Shown one piece after another: positions 11,038 to 22,050 of a stretch of 64,000 bases of DNA. Below the pieces are notes generated by a model. The model did no database searches, was not told the origin of the DNA, and saw only the letters and a list, made by a program, of their open reading frames with translations. The stretch is from positions 26,026,508 to 26,090,507 of the forward strand of contig NC_088776.1 in NCBI RefSeq assembly GCF_954871325.1, written 5' to 3'. This stretch comes from Gordionus sp. m RMFG-2023 (lineage: Eukaryota > Nematomorpha > Gordioida > Chordodea > Parachordodidae). The position numbers and the translations under genes were made by a program. The number at the start of each line of letters is the position of its first letter. Within the stretch, counting starts at the first letter, position 1.

Positions 11038-11392
11038 TCCTACTAACAGTCTTAATTTATTTTTAAATAGATTATATTTTTTATTATTAGCGACTTTTAG
11101 AGATTTAGAACGGGAACCATATTTGTTAATAACATTTAATAACATTTGATTTTGCAAAAATGGATAGATATTTATAAATAATACTGCTTGGACGATGGTT
11201 CAACAAGTTAATCATTTTCCTTGAATTCCTGAAATCGGAGTGCCAGTTATTTAAAAAAATTCTCTAAATAAGGGCACTATAGGATTTTCATGTGAAACAG
11301 GCTGAAGGCTATGGATCATACAAGTATATTGTAAAACTTAAAATGGGAATATCTTTTAAAATAATGATATTAACTTAATATACAAATGATTA

Positions 11393-11490
11393 CCCAACAA
11401 ACCTTAGATCTCCCTCCCTTGTATTATACATATTTTGGTACCCAACAAAATCTTAAATCTCCCTCCCTTGTATTATACATATTTTGGTAA
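11393..11490. repeat. 49-bp unit in two tandem copies
   Basis: Two adjacent copies share CTCCCTCCCTTGTATTATAC and the following ATATTTTGGTA. They lie within the variable middle of Helitron 1. Confidence 0.75.
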
Positions 11491-11749
11491 GTCTACTTAT
11501 ACTATAATTTAGCCACTATTTATTGGGATTGGTAGGTTTACTTTTACGTTAATAGCCTTTGCACAGGCAACTACTTCCTATAACTTTACTTATTATATTT
11601 AAACTGCTGTATCACCCATAGAAGACCATAATCTGTCGTATTACCCATAGAAGAGAATACCAAAGTTTCCTTTTCACTGATTTCATAAGTTAAATATTAG
11701 AAGAAGTAAGATTATTGAATTAAATTCTTTTTAAAAAAAAGAAAAGATA

Positions 11750-12480
11750 TATACTCTTTTAACACTTACATATCACTTACACTTTTCACTCCATACTCTT
11801 CATTATAATATCACAAAACCTTTCAGGCAACTAATCCTTATAATTGCCTTATTCACTTATATCTGTTTGTTTTCTGTAGTTTAATTATTTAAATAAGAAT
11901 ATTAAATTAAGTTAATTATACTAAAAAAGAATAAGAATCTTTAATTAGGTTAAAGCGTTGTGTAAAATCAAGAAAGTGTTAATTAAAAAATGGGAAATTT
12001 GAATGCAGGTTGATCTTATGTGATTCAAAAACATTATGACCAATGTAAACTGGGTTACTCTTTAACACTTACTTTCACTAAGTATCACTAAATATCACAA
12101 AATTTCAAGCATCTACTTCATATAAATTGCTTATTCAATCTGAAGATTTTAAATATTTGAATAAGTCTATTAAATTATGTTAAATTAAACTGAATATTTG
12201 GTTCAAAAAACTTATGACCAATGTAAACTGAGTTACTCTGTAACACTTACTTTCACTAAGTATCACTAAATTTCACAAAATTTCAAGCAACTACTTCATA
12301 TAATTTGCCTTATTCAATCACATTTCCCTGTATTGAAAATTTTATATATTTGAATAAGTCTATTAAATTGTGTTAAATTAAACTGAATTTCTCATCACAT
12401 TTTCCTGGTTTAAAAATTTTAAATATTTGAATAAGTTTATTAAATTGTGTTAAATTAGACAGAATGTCTCATCTATCTCA
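11750..12480. repeat. ~176-bp degenerate tandem repeat in Helitron 1
   Basis: Three to four units contain TTACTCTTTAACACTTACTT, then ACTAAGTATCACTAAAT, then TTTGAATAAGTCTATTAAAT. The clearest pair starts near 12023 and 12200. The array is absent from Helitron 2, which has a different array in the same place. Confidence 0.6.
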
Positions 12481-13079
12481 TAAATTAGATTATGAATTAT
12501 TAAAATTAAGCCAAACTGTTGTGTAACTAAAATTAATAAATTGATGACTAATAATGATACAATTTAGGATGCTGAATGATTTTAATTAACACAATGGATT
12601 CATTTTAATATAACGGCTACATAGACTTTTATACTAATGAGGAATTTAAATAATGAATGTTGCTTTTCTCAACCTTATCTTCCAATATAATCTCCGGAGG
12701 AAATGAATAACGAGTGCACTCTTATCTTAAAATATAAAATTCTAAACTTAATAAGGAAATACTTATCTAGGTTAAAATATTATATCTGAAAACAGATAAA
12801 TTTAAACGTAACGTAGGAATGTAAATAGTTTTATTCTTCCTTTTCCTCTAATTTAAATCATTTATTTTTGGAGCCATTTCTATAAATGTTCACAAAATAA
12901 ATCACCCTTATCTTATTTTTTTTCATTCGCATGACTTTTGGGCACAAATAAATATAAAATAATATTTTAGAATATATCTATAAACAAACAAAAAATAATT
13001 CTGAAAAATGTAAATGAATAGTGAATAATAAAGTATCACTTTTTATCTCCTGATAAGACTTAATAATTTAGGCAAGTCA

Positions 13080-13990
13080 TTTTTTTTAACTTTTTAATTA
13101 AATTTATATTATTTTAATTATCCTACCTATTTTTAGGGTTATCCATTTTGTCAGGCTGCACAATATGTCCTTTTATCTCTTATGAATATTTTGTCTAACT
13201 AACTGAAAAATATACAAAGTACATTTTTAATATTTAACTAAATTATAATAACAATTTTTAAGTATCCTACTTTTTTTAAAGCTTACCATTTTGTCGGATC
13301 CACCATTGCTCTATTATCCCTGCTGATTATTTTGTATAACGCACAAAAAAATATACATAGTACATTATTTTTATTATAAATAATTTATTATATGATTTTA
13401 TATCTATTCCAAAAAATCGATTATTTTTTTATAATTTAAATAAATTCATATTATTTTAAGCATCCTACGTATTTTTAAGGCTATCCATTTTGTCGGGCCG
13501 CACAATATGCCCTTTTATCTCTGATGAATATTTTGTCTAACTCTGAAAAATATACAAAGTACATTTTAAATATTTAATTAAATTAATATAATTGTTAAGG
13601 ATCCTACTTTTTTAAAAGCATACCATTTTGTCGGATCCACCATTGCTCTATTATCCCTGCTGAATATTTTGTGTAATGTTCAAAAAAATATACATATTAC
13701 ATTATTTTTATTATAAATAATTTTATATAGGATTTTTTATCTATTCCAAAAAATCAATATATATTACCATATTTATTTTTATTCAATTAAATTATATATT
13801 TATTCTTAAGGATCCTACCTTTTTTAACAATACTCCTTTTTATTCTTTCAATAAAAAATACTAAACGGAGTTTTCTTTTAGGATTTTATATTTATTCCAA
13901 AAAAAATACATAATACGGTATTTATATATTATTTAAATTATTCTATACCTACTCACAGGGATCCTATTTTTTTTTAAGTTTACCAATTGG
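13080..13990. repeat. 342-bp tandem repeat with two related half-units
   Basis: Units about 342 bp apart are clear for the motif GGATCCACCATTGCTCTATT (near 13303 and 13645) and for CCATTTTGTCGGGCCGCAC. Each unit has two halves (about 140 and 200 bp) starting at a TCCTAC..TTTTTAA block followed by CCATTTTGTCGG. The array recurs in Helitron 2 at about 20900-21730, so it belongs to the family's core. Confidence 0.7.
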
Positions 13991-14869
13991 TCTCTCCGAA
14001 TGGTATTTTATTTTAATCCTACCTTATAAAATTAATTGGATAATTTTTTTTTATTACTTTAGAAAACTATACCCATCTTATTTCCTCTTACATTAATAAT
14101 GAACAAATGCAAAATAAACCTTTAGAATATCATAATAGGCTTGATAAGTCCCGCAAAAATTTTTTTTGATGATAGCCTTCCAACTTCTAGAAATATGCAT
14201 CTAATATTGACCCATCTACTGATTTACATTATTTTAATGTTTGTTAATTTCAACAATAGTTTATTTATATTTTTGCCTGATTTCTTTATTTGTCTAGGCT
14301 AACCCTAATCCCTCACATCGCTATAAAACATGATGAATCTAATTAAAGATAAGCAAAGAAAATAATGACGATTAAACAAACGCCTTACCCGTTCTAGAGT
14401 TACTGGTAGACAAAATAATAAAGAACTACGCTTGAAATGAACTCATCTGGAGGTTTATTTTGTTTTTTTTATCTTATGTTTTATATCTATGTTTATTTTA
14501 TTTTCACCTAGTTCTCCAAATGATATTTCTAACACCATTACCCAGGCGCGTACGCAGCGGGGGGGGGGGACAAATCCCCCCTCCAAAGCCAAAAAATGCA
14601 GATGCCGGATTATATTTTTCAAAAATATTATTGTTAATATTAATTTATATTTGTTAATATTTATTCTTATCTCATATATACATATATATATATATTTAAT
14701 TACATTTATTTATCACATTCATCTACTAAGTTATTTTATCAATCAATTTCGATTTCAAGTTTTCCTTGGCGTAATTTACCTATTATTTTCAAATTTTAGT
14801 GGCGTAATATTTATTTAAATTTCTAATAAAATAATAATTATCTCTGAAACTCCTTGTCCAACAGGGAGA

Positions 14870-15620
14870 AAAAAATTGCAAGCTTGTCCAACGAGATCGA
14901 GTCTCCGCCACAGTGACAGCTATTTTGGAGTTAGAAGAGCTGATTATTAATGCTATTACTGAAATATCACAATGGCTTGAAAGAAATATTTCCTCAGAAG
15001 CAAGAAAATTATTGGATTCAATACTTATTCCAAATTTTTTTTCTCATTAGAATGTATTATTTAATTATACAACTATTTTATGTAATACTTTTCAAAAACA
15101 TAACATTGACTTGATTAAGAAGATGAGAATAGCGGAGAGCATTTTATTAGAACTCAAGGAAATAGAGCTAGTGTTGTTGAAGAATTTCATATTTTATATG
15201 TTATTGTTGAGTCAAAAGCAGAGCTATACGTGTTAAATATTTGTCCCCCTCGACTTGCAGCAAGCAAGCTCATCATCAAAACATTAATATAGGATCAGTA
15301 GAAGAGTATTATAAAACAAATGTCCCCTCTCCCAACCTTTTTCATAAGGTGATAGAAAATAAATATAAATATTTGTTATATTTTTATCATGAAGATGTTA
15401 AAATATCTTATGATGCCTTATTAGCTGAATAACTATGATTAAAAGATTAACTATGGTTGATACAGTCCCAAAAAATGCTATGGATGCTTTTTATTTCAAA
15501 TACATTTTAGATTATACTCCCAATTATTAAAATGGTTATATATATATTAGCAGCTCTTTAGTAAACTAATGAGAGAACATTCACTTTTTTAAGAAGAATA
15601 ACAGAGCCTTGTAGAGGTAC
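14870..15620 (+). pseudogene. hAT (ZMYM1/TTF-type) transposase relic
   Basis: Readable pieces include ERNISSEARKLLDSIL, KHNIDLIKKMRIAES and, near 15310, a LLYFYHEDVKISYDALLAE stretch. Near 15560 are degraded remains resembling the AxxTNERTFSFLRRI dimerisation signature. Similar spacing occurs in ZMYM1-like hAT proteins. Many stops and shifts mean no protein is made. The family call rests on motif resemblance and on its position inside a hAT element. Confidence 0.5.
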
Positions 15621-15625
15621 CATTT

Positions 15626-15935
15626 GCAGGAGCCCAGATTTTTTTTTAAAAATTTTTTCCGGCCCGGGTTTTTTTTTAAAAAATTTTCAGGCCCGGCCCG
15701 GCTAGCCCAGCCCGAATTTTTTAAAATAAATTATATTTATTTTTGATATTTATAGCTAATAATGGCGATTTCAAATATTTGGTTTTAAAATATACAACTC
15801 GGCTCGGATATTTTTTCTTAAAAAATTTTCAGGCCCAGCCCGGGTGTTTTTTAAAAAAAATATTACGAGCCCGGCCCGGGTATATTTAAAAAAATTAAAA
15901 TACGGTCCGGCTCGGGGGCCGGGCCTGCAAGTCTA
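15626..15935. repeat. GC-rich GGCCCGGCCC repeat segment inside the hAT element
   Basis: Alternating T/A runs and GCCCGGCCCGG blocks extend between TTGCAGGAGCCC and GGGCCGGGCCTGCAA, whose ends are nearly inverted. This looks like a MITE, but the flanking 8-bp sequences do not match. Composition is very unlike the surroundings. Confidence 0.5.
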
Positions 15936-16679
15936 TGAAAAACATACCTATGAAATACAACATCTAAAAGTAGATTGAATGATTTGGATCTTTTGAATAT
16001 TCATAGACATTTAACGCCAAGCAAGGATTGATAATTGAAAAATTAGCTCAAAACATACAAAATACAATTTTATTCCTAAGAAACTTTTTGTGTATTAATT
16101 TATATTTACAACATTTAAATTTTTTATACTTTATATATTTTAAAAGCTCAAAAAATTCAAATTTCAATTTTGGGTCATTTAAGTGATTCATATCGTGGGT
16201 TATATTCACTTATATTTTATGATTCACATTTAAATACCGGTTTATATATATAATTTTTTTAATTCACATTAGTTTAAAATTGTGTATTAGAAAAGTTATT
16301 AATCCTAATAAATTTATGCTTAGTATTTTTAATTAAAAATATTATTTCTTAAAAAAATTTATTATCCCCCCCCCCAGACCAAATTCCTTCGTACGCGCCT
16401 GCCACTACCACAATCCCTATGCCATCTCCGCCTATTTTTTAACAAATATAAGCATTTAATTCCGTACTATCATTCACTTTACTTGGAGTTAATATAAATA
16501 TTTTATCAGATTCTCTGAGAAATTTTCATGAATATTTAGAGGAATGTTCAAACTTGAATGTACAGTACGGCCATTCATCAACTTTATTAATGGAAAAATA
16601 TGCAGTAGTTCTGTCGTGGCCTTTATAACAATACTTACAATCATTTTATGGCTGAGTTAACATTGTCTTTATGATTCAA

Positions 16680-16850
16680 TTTTAGAGGGGGATACTAATG
16701 ATAACATTGACAGAAATATCGTTTTGCCGTCCTATTTTACCAGTGTATCGAGGCATAGGCATATCATCTTTATCAGGACGTAATGTGTTTTGTACACTGC
16801 TTTGTTAATCCGTCATTACTTTCATCTAAAACCCTAAATGATATAAAATT
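16680..16850 (+). pseudogene. Helitron Rep (Helitron_like_N) fragment
   Basis: The plus strand reads NIDRNIVLPSYFTSVSRHRH followed by remains of YQDVMCFVHCF. This is the conserved start of the Helitron replicase domain (R-x-ILPSSF-x-GSPR, YQDAM). The parallel piece in Helitron 2 (27725-27915) is better preserved. Its orientation agrees with the TC and CTAG termini. Confidence 0.6.
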
Positions 16851-17660
16851 ATACATTAATTATTTCCCCAGACGACCGCCCAGATTTATTTTGTCCTTTT
16901 TATCATCAAAAATTAAAATGTCAACAAGGATTTGCTCTTAATTTTATCAAATACATAATAATTAATCCTCATTATTTTTTAAAAAAATTATCCTAAATTT
17001 ATATGTCAATAAAAAAAATATCTTAAAAAATATATAAATCATTTGCATATAAGTTTCATTAGTGTTTAATGGCATTTTTGTAATTTAAATAGATAGCATA
17101 TATTTTTACTTAACATAAAAATATATATATCCCTTATCAAATTCTTTGACAAATAATTTCGGAAATGCAAGACATACATTAAATTTATCTGAAAAACAAC
17201 AATAACCCTATATAATAAACAACAATTTATTTTTTAGATATAATTTTAATTGATCATATTACAAAAAAGTATAAGAGTCGGTTATTATTATTTTATTTGT
17301 CATGATTCTCAAATAAAAGGTTGCCCAGGCCTTCCCAGTTTCCCTTAATACGGAATTTACATGTTTTTTTCCCATATTAGACTAATTGGTAAATCAGATA
17401 TTTCCCTTTCATGTGATGATATTAAAAATTTTATCTCCGAGGCGGGAAAAAATTTTCAAAATTATAATGGGTAGGACTGGGCTTGGAAGCTCAAAATTAA
17501 TATTAGCTTGCACCTTACTTGGGAATACCTTTTAGATTATTAAGGGTTGAGCTGGGCTTGATAAACTTTCTTAAAATTATAAGATCTTGGATGCTTCCTA
17601 ATATTGTTAGCTTAAACCTGGCATGACATCTATCGTAAAAAATGAATAAAAATCTCATTC

Positions 17661-17678
17661 CCCGTCATTTATGACGGG
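17661..17678 (+). other. Helitron 1 3'-terminal hairpin
   Basis: CCCGTCA, loop TTTA, TGACGGG. It lies 11 nt before the terminal CTAG, where Helitron termination hairpins usually lie. Confidence 0.85.
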
Positions 17679-17689
17679 ATTTCTACTAG

Positions 17690-19477
17690 TAATCTTTTAA
17701 ATAAACAGGTTTTTGTTTAATACGTGTTAGTCTGGAAATCCGTATTACTTTATCTTAATTTATGGTATTTTTATTTATGTCCACACTTCCCTCCTTAAAA
17801 ATTTTTTTAGAGTTAATATCATAATTTAAAAATATAATATAACCTCTTTTTCTTAATTGTTCTAAATGTCTTCTTATACCTTTATCTGTTATAACTTGGA
17901 ACATCATGTCACTTTTTTTGTGTGTGATCATGCCTTTCCACCATTTGTCATCACCTTGTATTTTATACCAAATAAAATCTTTTACATTCAAAGTTCTATT
18001 ACGTGATAGTGTTATGTTATCTCTATTTTCTTTTTCCTCTAGTGGTTTTAATAAGTTTCATTTAATCTTGTCGCGGTATTCTTTTAGAAGGTGCAACTCC
18101 TGTTGTATCATTTTGTGTGTTTCTATAATTGAATAAGAATTTGTCAAGTGCAATATCTAAATCAATCTTTATATTTCTTTTCATGTGCATAAATGTTCTC
18201 GCCATACGTTCCACCTGGCCATTAGACTGCTGGTTGTATGTGGACCTAAGTAGATGTTTGATACCATAATCGTTGCAAATTTCTCAAAATCATTACTTGT
18301 GAAGTTAGTACCATTATCAGCAACTATGGTTTTAGGTATTCCAAATACGAAATGGCTTTAAAAAATTTTAATTTAAGTTGTAATATTATTGACAGGAGCA
18401 ATAATTGGAAATTTACTCTAGACATTGACTATTATCAACCAATTCTTTGTGAAAAACGGACCCGCATAATCTATGTGTATCCTTTAAAATGGTTTGGTTG
18501 CCGAAACCCATGGTCTTTGTATCTTTTTAGGATTATCATGATATATATTAGAGTCGTCATGATACCCTACCATCACATGTGATCTTTGGCTAAGGATTTG
18601 ATTTTTTCCTGCTCCCAAATGACCTTCATGCAGCGTCTACATGACATGATTTTCACTGGATGCAAACCCCCTTCAAAAACCTTTGCCTACCCCCCTAAAT
18701 AATTCACGCCAGCTTCGGCGGCGGTGTCTCTTTATTATTATTTTCACCTTTATAATTATATTAACACTCTTTTCAGAGAATTTTTAAGGATAACTTAAAT
18801 TAATTTATTTTTACTACCAACTATCGATATTTTGTGAATATAAATAATTTATTTTTTAGATAATAAATACAATTAAAACCTCCATTATTTACAATGAATT
18901 AATTATTATGGCATTATGAGCTTACTGATATATCTAAACCTTTTAAATTAAAAAGAATAGCAGAAAGTTTTATTTAAAAAACAATGTGTATAATTGTTTG
19001 CAATATATAGATTTGGTCGATAATTGTATTATAATATTTCTATAATAAAAGTATTAATTTTTACAGCAATAAATTTTGTCCTATTTCATCTCAAAATTTA
19101 ATAGATAACCCCCCCAAAAAAATTATCCTACCCCCATTAAAGCAGCCTACCCCCTCAAAAAAATAAGATGCAAACTGTTCCTACCCCTCCCGCTCATGTA
19201 GACGCTGCCTTCATGTAATGCCTGCAGTACGTTTTTTTTCATACTAGATGGAATTATAATTTTGTTGTTTTTGTAAAGACAATTTTTAATTATACTTAAT
19301 TCCAATTCAATGTTTTTATAAATATTATTTTTAATAGGCTCGTTGTTCTTAATATCATTAATGACTTGTCTTATTTCAATATCTTAATAAATTTGTTACG
19401 AATTTTATTAAAGTTAATAGGTATATCCCCCAAGTCATTTGTAATTGTGATATTTTTAACAACTTCATCATTATCTA
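17690..19477 (-). mobile_element. Ty3/gypsy fossil G1, second segment (integrase region)
   Basis: Minus-strand remains of the integrase C-terminal region (FIWYKIQGDDKWWKGMITHK) and core, collinear with copies A and B at roughly 80-85% identity. It is interrupted by the hAT MITE at 18631-19207, cut on the left by Helitron 1 and on the right by Helitron 2, and continues at 28717. Broken many times. Confidence 0.75.
18631..19207. mobile_element. 577-bp hAT MITE in the integrase region of fossil G1
   Basis: The TIR CAGCGTCTACATGA is perfect over 14 bp at both ends, with a perfect 8-bp target duplication CCTTCATG (18623-18630 and 19208-19215). No coding remains. Subterminal C-rich blocks (ACCCCC, TACCCCC) repeat on both sides. 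Confidence 0.92.
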
Positions 19478-19635
19478 TCTATATTATAATTTTCCGATGT
19501 CCTCATTACGTCATCGTGACGTCATGTCATCGATTCGTCATGTCATCGGTACGTATTTTTATTTATTTTATTTGTTGATTTTATTTATTTATTTTATACA
19601 AACAGATGATCCTATAACTTAAGTTTTCTATGCAA

Positions 19636-20190
19636 CTGTAGGAGGCTATATTAAAACCAGTTGTCAAAGTAATACATTATTCACTAAATATTACAAATTA
19701 TTAATATTTTATATAGAAATTCAACTAAGAGTTAACTCATAGATTAATTGGTAAACCAGAAATTTCTCATTCATTAATTATAAATTTAATATCTCTAGGC
19801 TTGGGAAATTTTTTTCAAAATTACAACTGTAGGAGGCCATACTAAAACCAATTGTCAAAGTAATACATTATTTACTAAATATTACAAATTATTAATATTT
19901 TATATAGAAATTCAAATAGGAGTTAACTCATAGATTTGGTAAATCAGAGATTTCTCATTCATAAATTATAAATTTAATATCTCTAGGCTTGGGAAATTTT
20001 TTTCGAAATTAATGCAACTGTAGGAGGCCATATTAAAACCTATTGTCAAAGTAATACATTATTTACTAAATATTACAAATTATTAATATTTTATATAGAA
20101 ATTCAATTTAACTGAGTTAACTTATAGATTAATTGGTAAATCAGAGATTTCTCATTTATTAATTATAAATTTAATATCTGTATGCTTGGG
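19636..20190. repeat. ~188-bp tandem repeat, three units, in Helitron 2
   Basis: Units begin AACTGTAGGAGGC near 19636, 19826 and 20014. They share CAAAGTAATACATTATTTAC, then TTTATATAGAAATTCAA, then a TTGGTAAATCAGAGATTTC block. The last block also occurs near the 3' ends of both Helitrons. Confidence 0.75.
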
Positions 20191-20760
20191 AAAATTTTTT
20201 CAAAATTATTATGGGTTGGACTGGGCTTAAAAAAATTTTTCAAAGTTAATATTGGCTTGGTTTTCAAAAATTATTATGAATTGAAATGTGCTTGAGAAAA
20301 TCTTTTTAAATTTTTAAGATCTTGGATGCTTGGAATTTTTTCCAAATATTGTAGGCTTGAACCTATATTGGGATTTTTTAATGCTAAATGTTAGTCTTAT
20401 GTTAATATTTTTATAAAGAAATATATTTTACCCGTAGATTAATTGGTAAATCAGAGATTTCCTCTTCATTAATTATAAATTTAATATCTCTGGGCTTGGT
20501 TTCAAAATTATTATGGGTTGGACTGGGCTTAAAAAATATTTCTCAAAATTAATATTGGCTTGGTTTTCATTATTAGGGATTGAGGTGGGCTTGAGAAAAT
20601 CTTTTTAAATATTAAGATCTTGAATGCTTGGAAATTTCTTCCAAATATTGTAGGCTTGAACCTATATTGGGATTTTTTTAGTTAAATGTTAGTCTTATGT
20701 TAATATTTTTATAAAGAAATGTCTTTTACCTGTAGACTAATTGGTAAATCAGAGATTTCC
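20190..20760. repeat. ~300-bp tandem duplication in Helitron 2
   Basis: Two units start at TTATTATGGGTTGGACTGGG (about 20198 and 20507). Each includes AAGATCTTGGATGCTTGGAA-type sequence and GTAGGCTTGAACCTATATTG. A related single unit lies near the 3' end of each Helitron (17380-17640 and 28400-28650). Confidence 0.7.
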
Positions 20761-20899
20761 CCTAAAGATTGTAACCAATGATAAAACAAGAATGCAACCA
20801 ATGTGGTATATCGTGAGGTTATATCCTATTAATCCCGGTTTACACGAATAAGAGTGAGCATTACTTAGTATGATATTATTTTATAATTTAAACAATTTT

Positions 20900-21730
20900 A
20901 TATTATTTAAGCATCCTTTTGTCGGGCCGCACAATATGCCCTTTTATCTCTGATGAATATTTTGTCTAACTGAAAATTATACAAAGTACCTTTTTAAAAT
21001 TTAACTAAATTAATATAACAATTTTTAAGGATCCTACTTTTTTAAAGGCTTACCATTTTGTCGGATCCACTATTGCTCTTATCATCCATGCTGTTTATTT
21101 TGTATAACGCACAAAAAAATATACATAGTACATTATTTTTATTATAAATAATTTTATATATGATTTTTTATCTATTCCAAAAAATCAAATATTTTTTTAT
21201 AATTTAAACAAATTTATAATTATTTTAAGCATCCTACGTATTTTTAAGGCTATCCATTTTCTCGGGCCGCACAATATGCCCTTTTATCTCTGATGAATAT
21301 TTTGTCTAACTCTGAAAAATATACAAAGTACATTTTTAATATTAAATTAAATTAATATAATTTTTAAGGATCCTACTTTTTTAAAAGCATACCATTTTGT
21401 CGGATCCACCATTGCTCTATTATCCCTGCTGAATATTTTGTGTAATGTTCAAAAAAATATACATATTACATTATTTTTAATAAATAATTTTATATAGGAT
21501 TTTTTATCTATTCCAAAAAATCAATATATATTACCATATTTATTTTTATTCAATTTTATATATTTATTCTTAAGGATCCTACCTTTTTTAACAATACTCC
21601 TTTTTATTCTTTCAATAAAAAATACTAAACGGGGTTTTCTATTTTTATGATTTTATATTTATTCCAAAAAAAATACATATTACGGTATTTATATATTATT
21701 TAAATTATTCTATACTTATTCAGAAGGTTG
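20900..21730. repeat. second copy of the 342-bp CATTTTGTCGG array
   Basis: Matches 13080-13990 of Helitron 1 at roughly 90% or better, including both half-units and the trailing AAATACTAAACGG block. It supports common descent of the two Helitrons. Confidence 0.75.
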
Positions 21731-22050
21731 CTATTTTTTTTTAAGCTTGCCAATTGATCTCTCCGAATGGTATTTTATTTTTTTCCTACCTTATAAAATT
21801 AATTTGAGAATTTTTTTTTTTTACTTTAGAAAACTATCCCCATCTTATTTCCTCTCTATAATTGTTCAAATATTGATATATCAGCCATTATTAATGAACA
21901 AGTGCAAAATAAACCTTTAAAATATCATAATAGGCTCGATAAGTCCCCCCCCCCCCAATTTTTTTTGATGATATCCCTCCAACTATTAGATATATGCATC
22001 TAATATTGACCCATCTACTGGTTTACAGGTTTTAATGTTCGTTTTATTTC

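Larger units (their letters stand above)
14543..16401 (+). mobile_element. hAT element nested in Helitron 1
   Basis: Ends CAGGCGCGTACG and CGTACGCGCCTG form a 12-bp perfect TIR followed inward by runs of G (left) and C (right). The 8-bp flanks CCATTACC (14535-14542) and CCACTACC (16402-16409) differ at one base. Helitron 2 shows the empty site with a single CCACTACC near 27440. The 1859-bp interior includes a transposase relic and a GC-rich repeat. Broken. Confidence 0.85.
10886..17689 (+). mobile_element. Helitron 1 (rolling-circle transposon), non-autonomous, with a nested hAT
   Basis: Helitrons begin with TC, end in CTRR after a short hairpin, and insert between A and T. This one begins TCTATATTATAGTTTTCCGA after an A. 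It ends with the hairpin CCCGTCA-TTTA-TGACGGG (17661-17678), 11 nt, then CTAG followed by T. Removing it restores continuous gypsy sequence across the site, an occupied-versus-empty proof. A decayed Rep-domain fragment lies at about 16680-16850 in the same orientation. Own length without the hAT is about 4.9 kb. It shares its first ~137 bp and its 3' half with Helitron 2 but has different internal tandem repeats. Confidence 0.85.
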
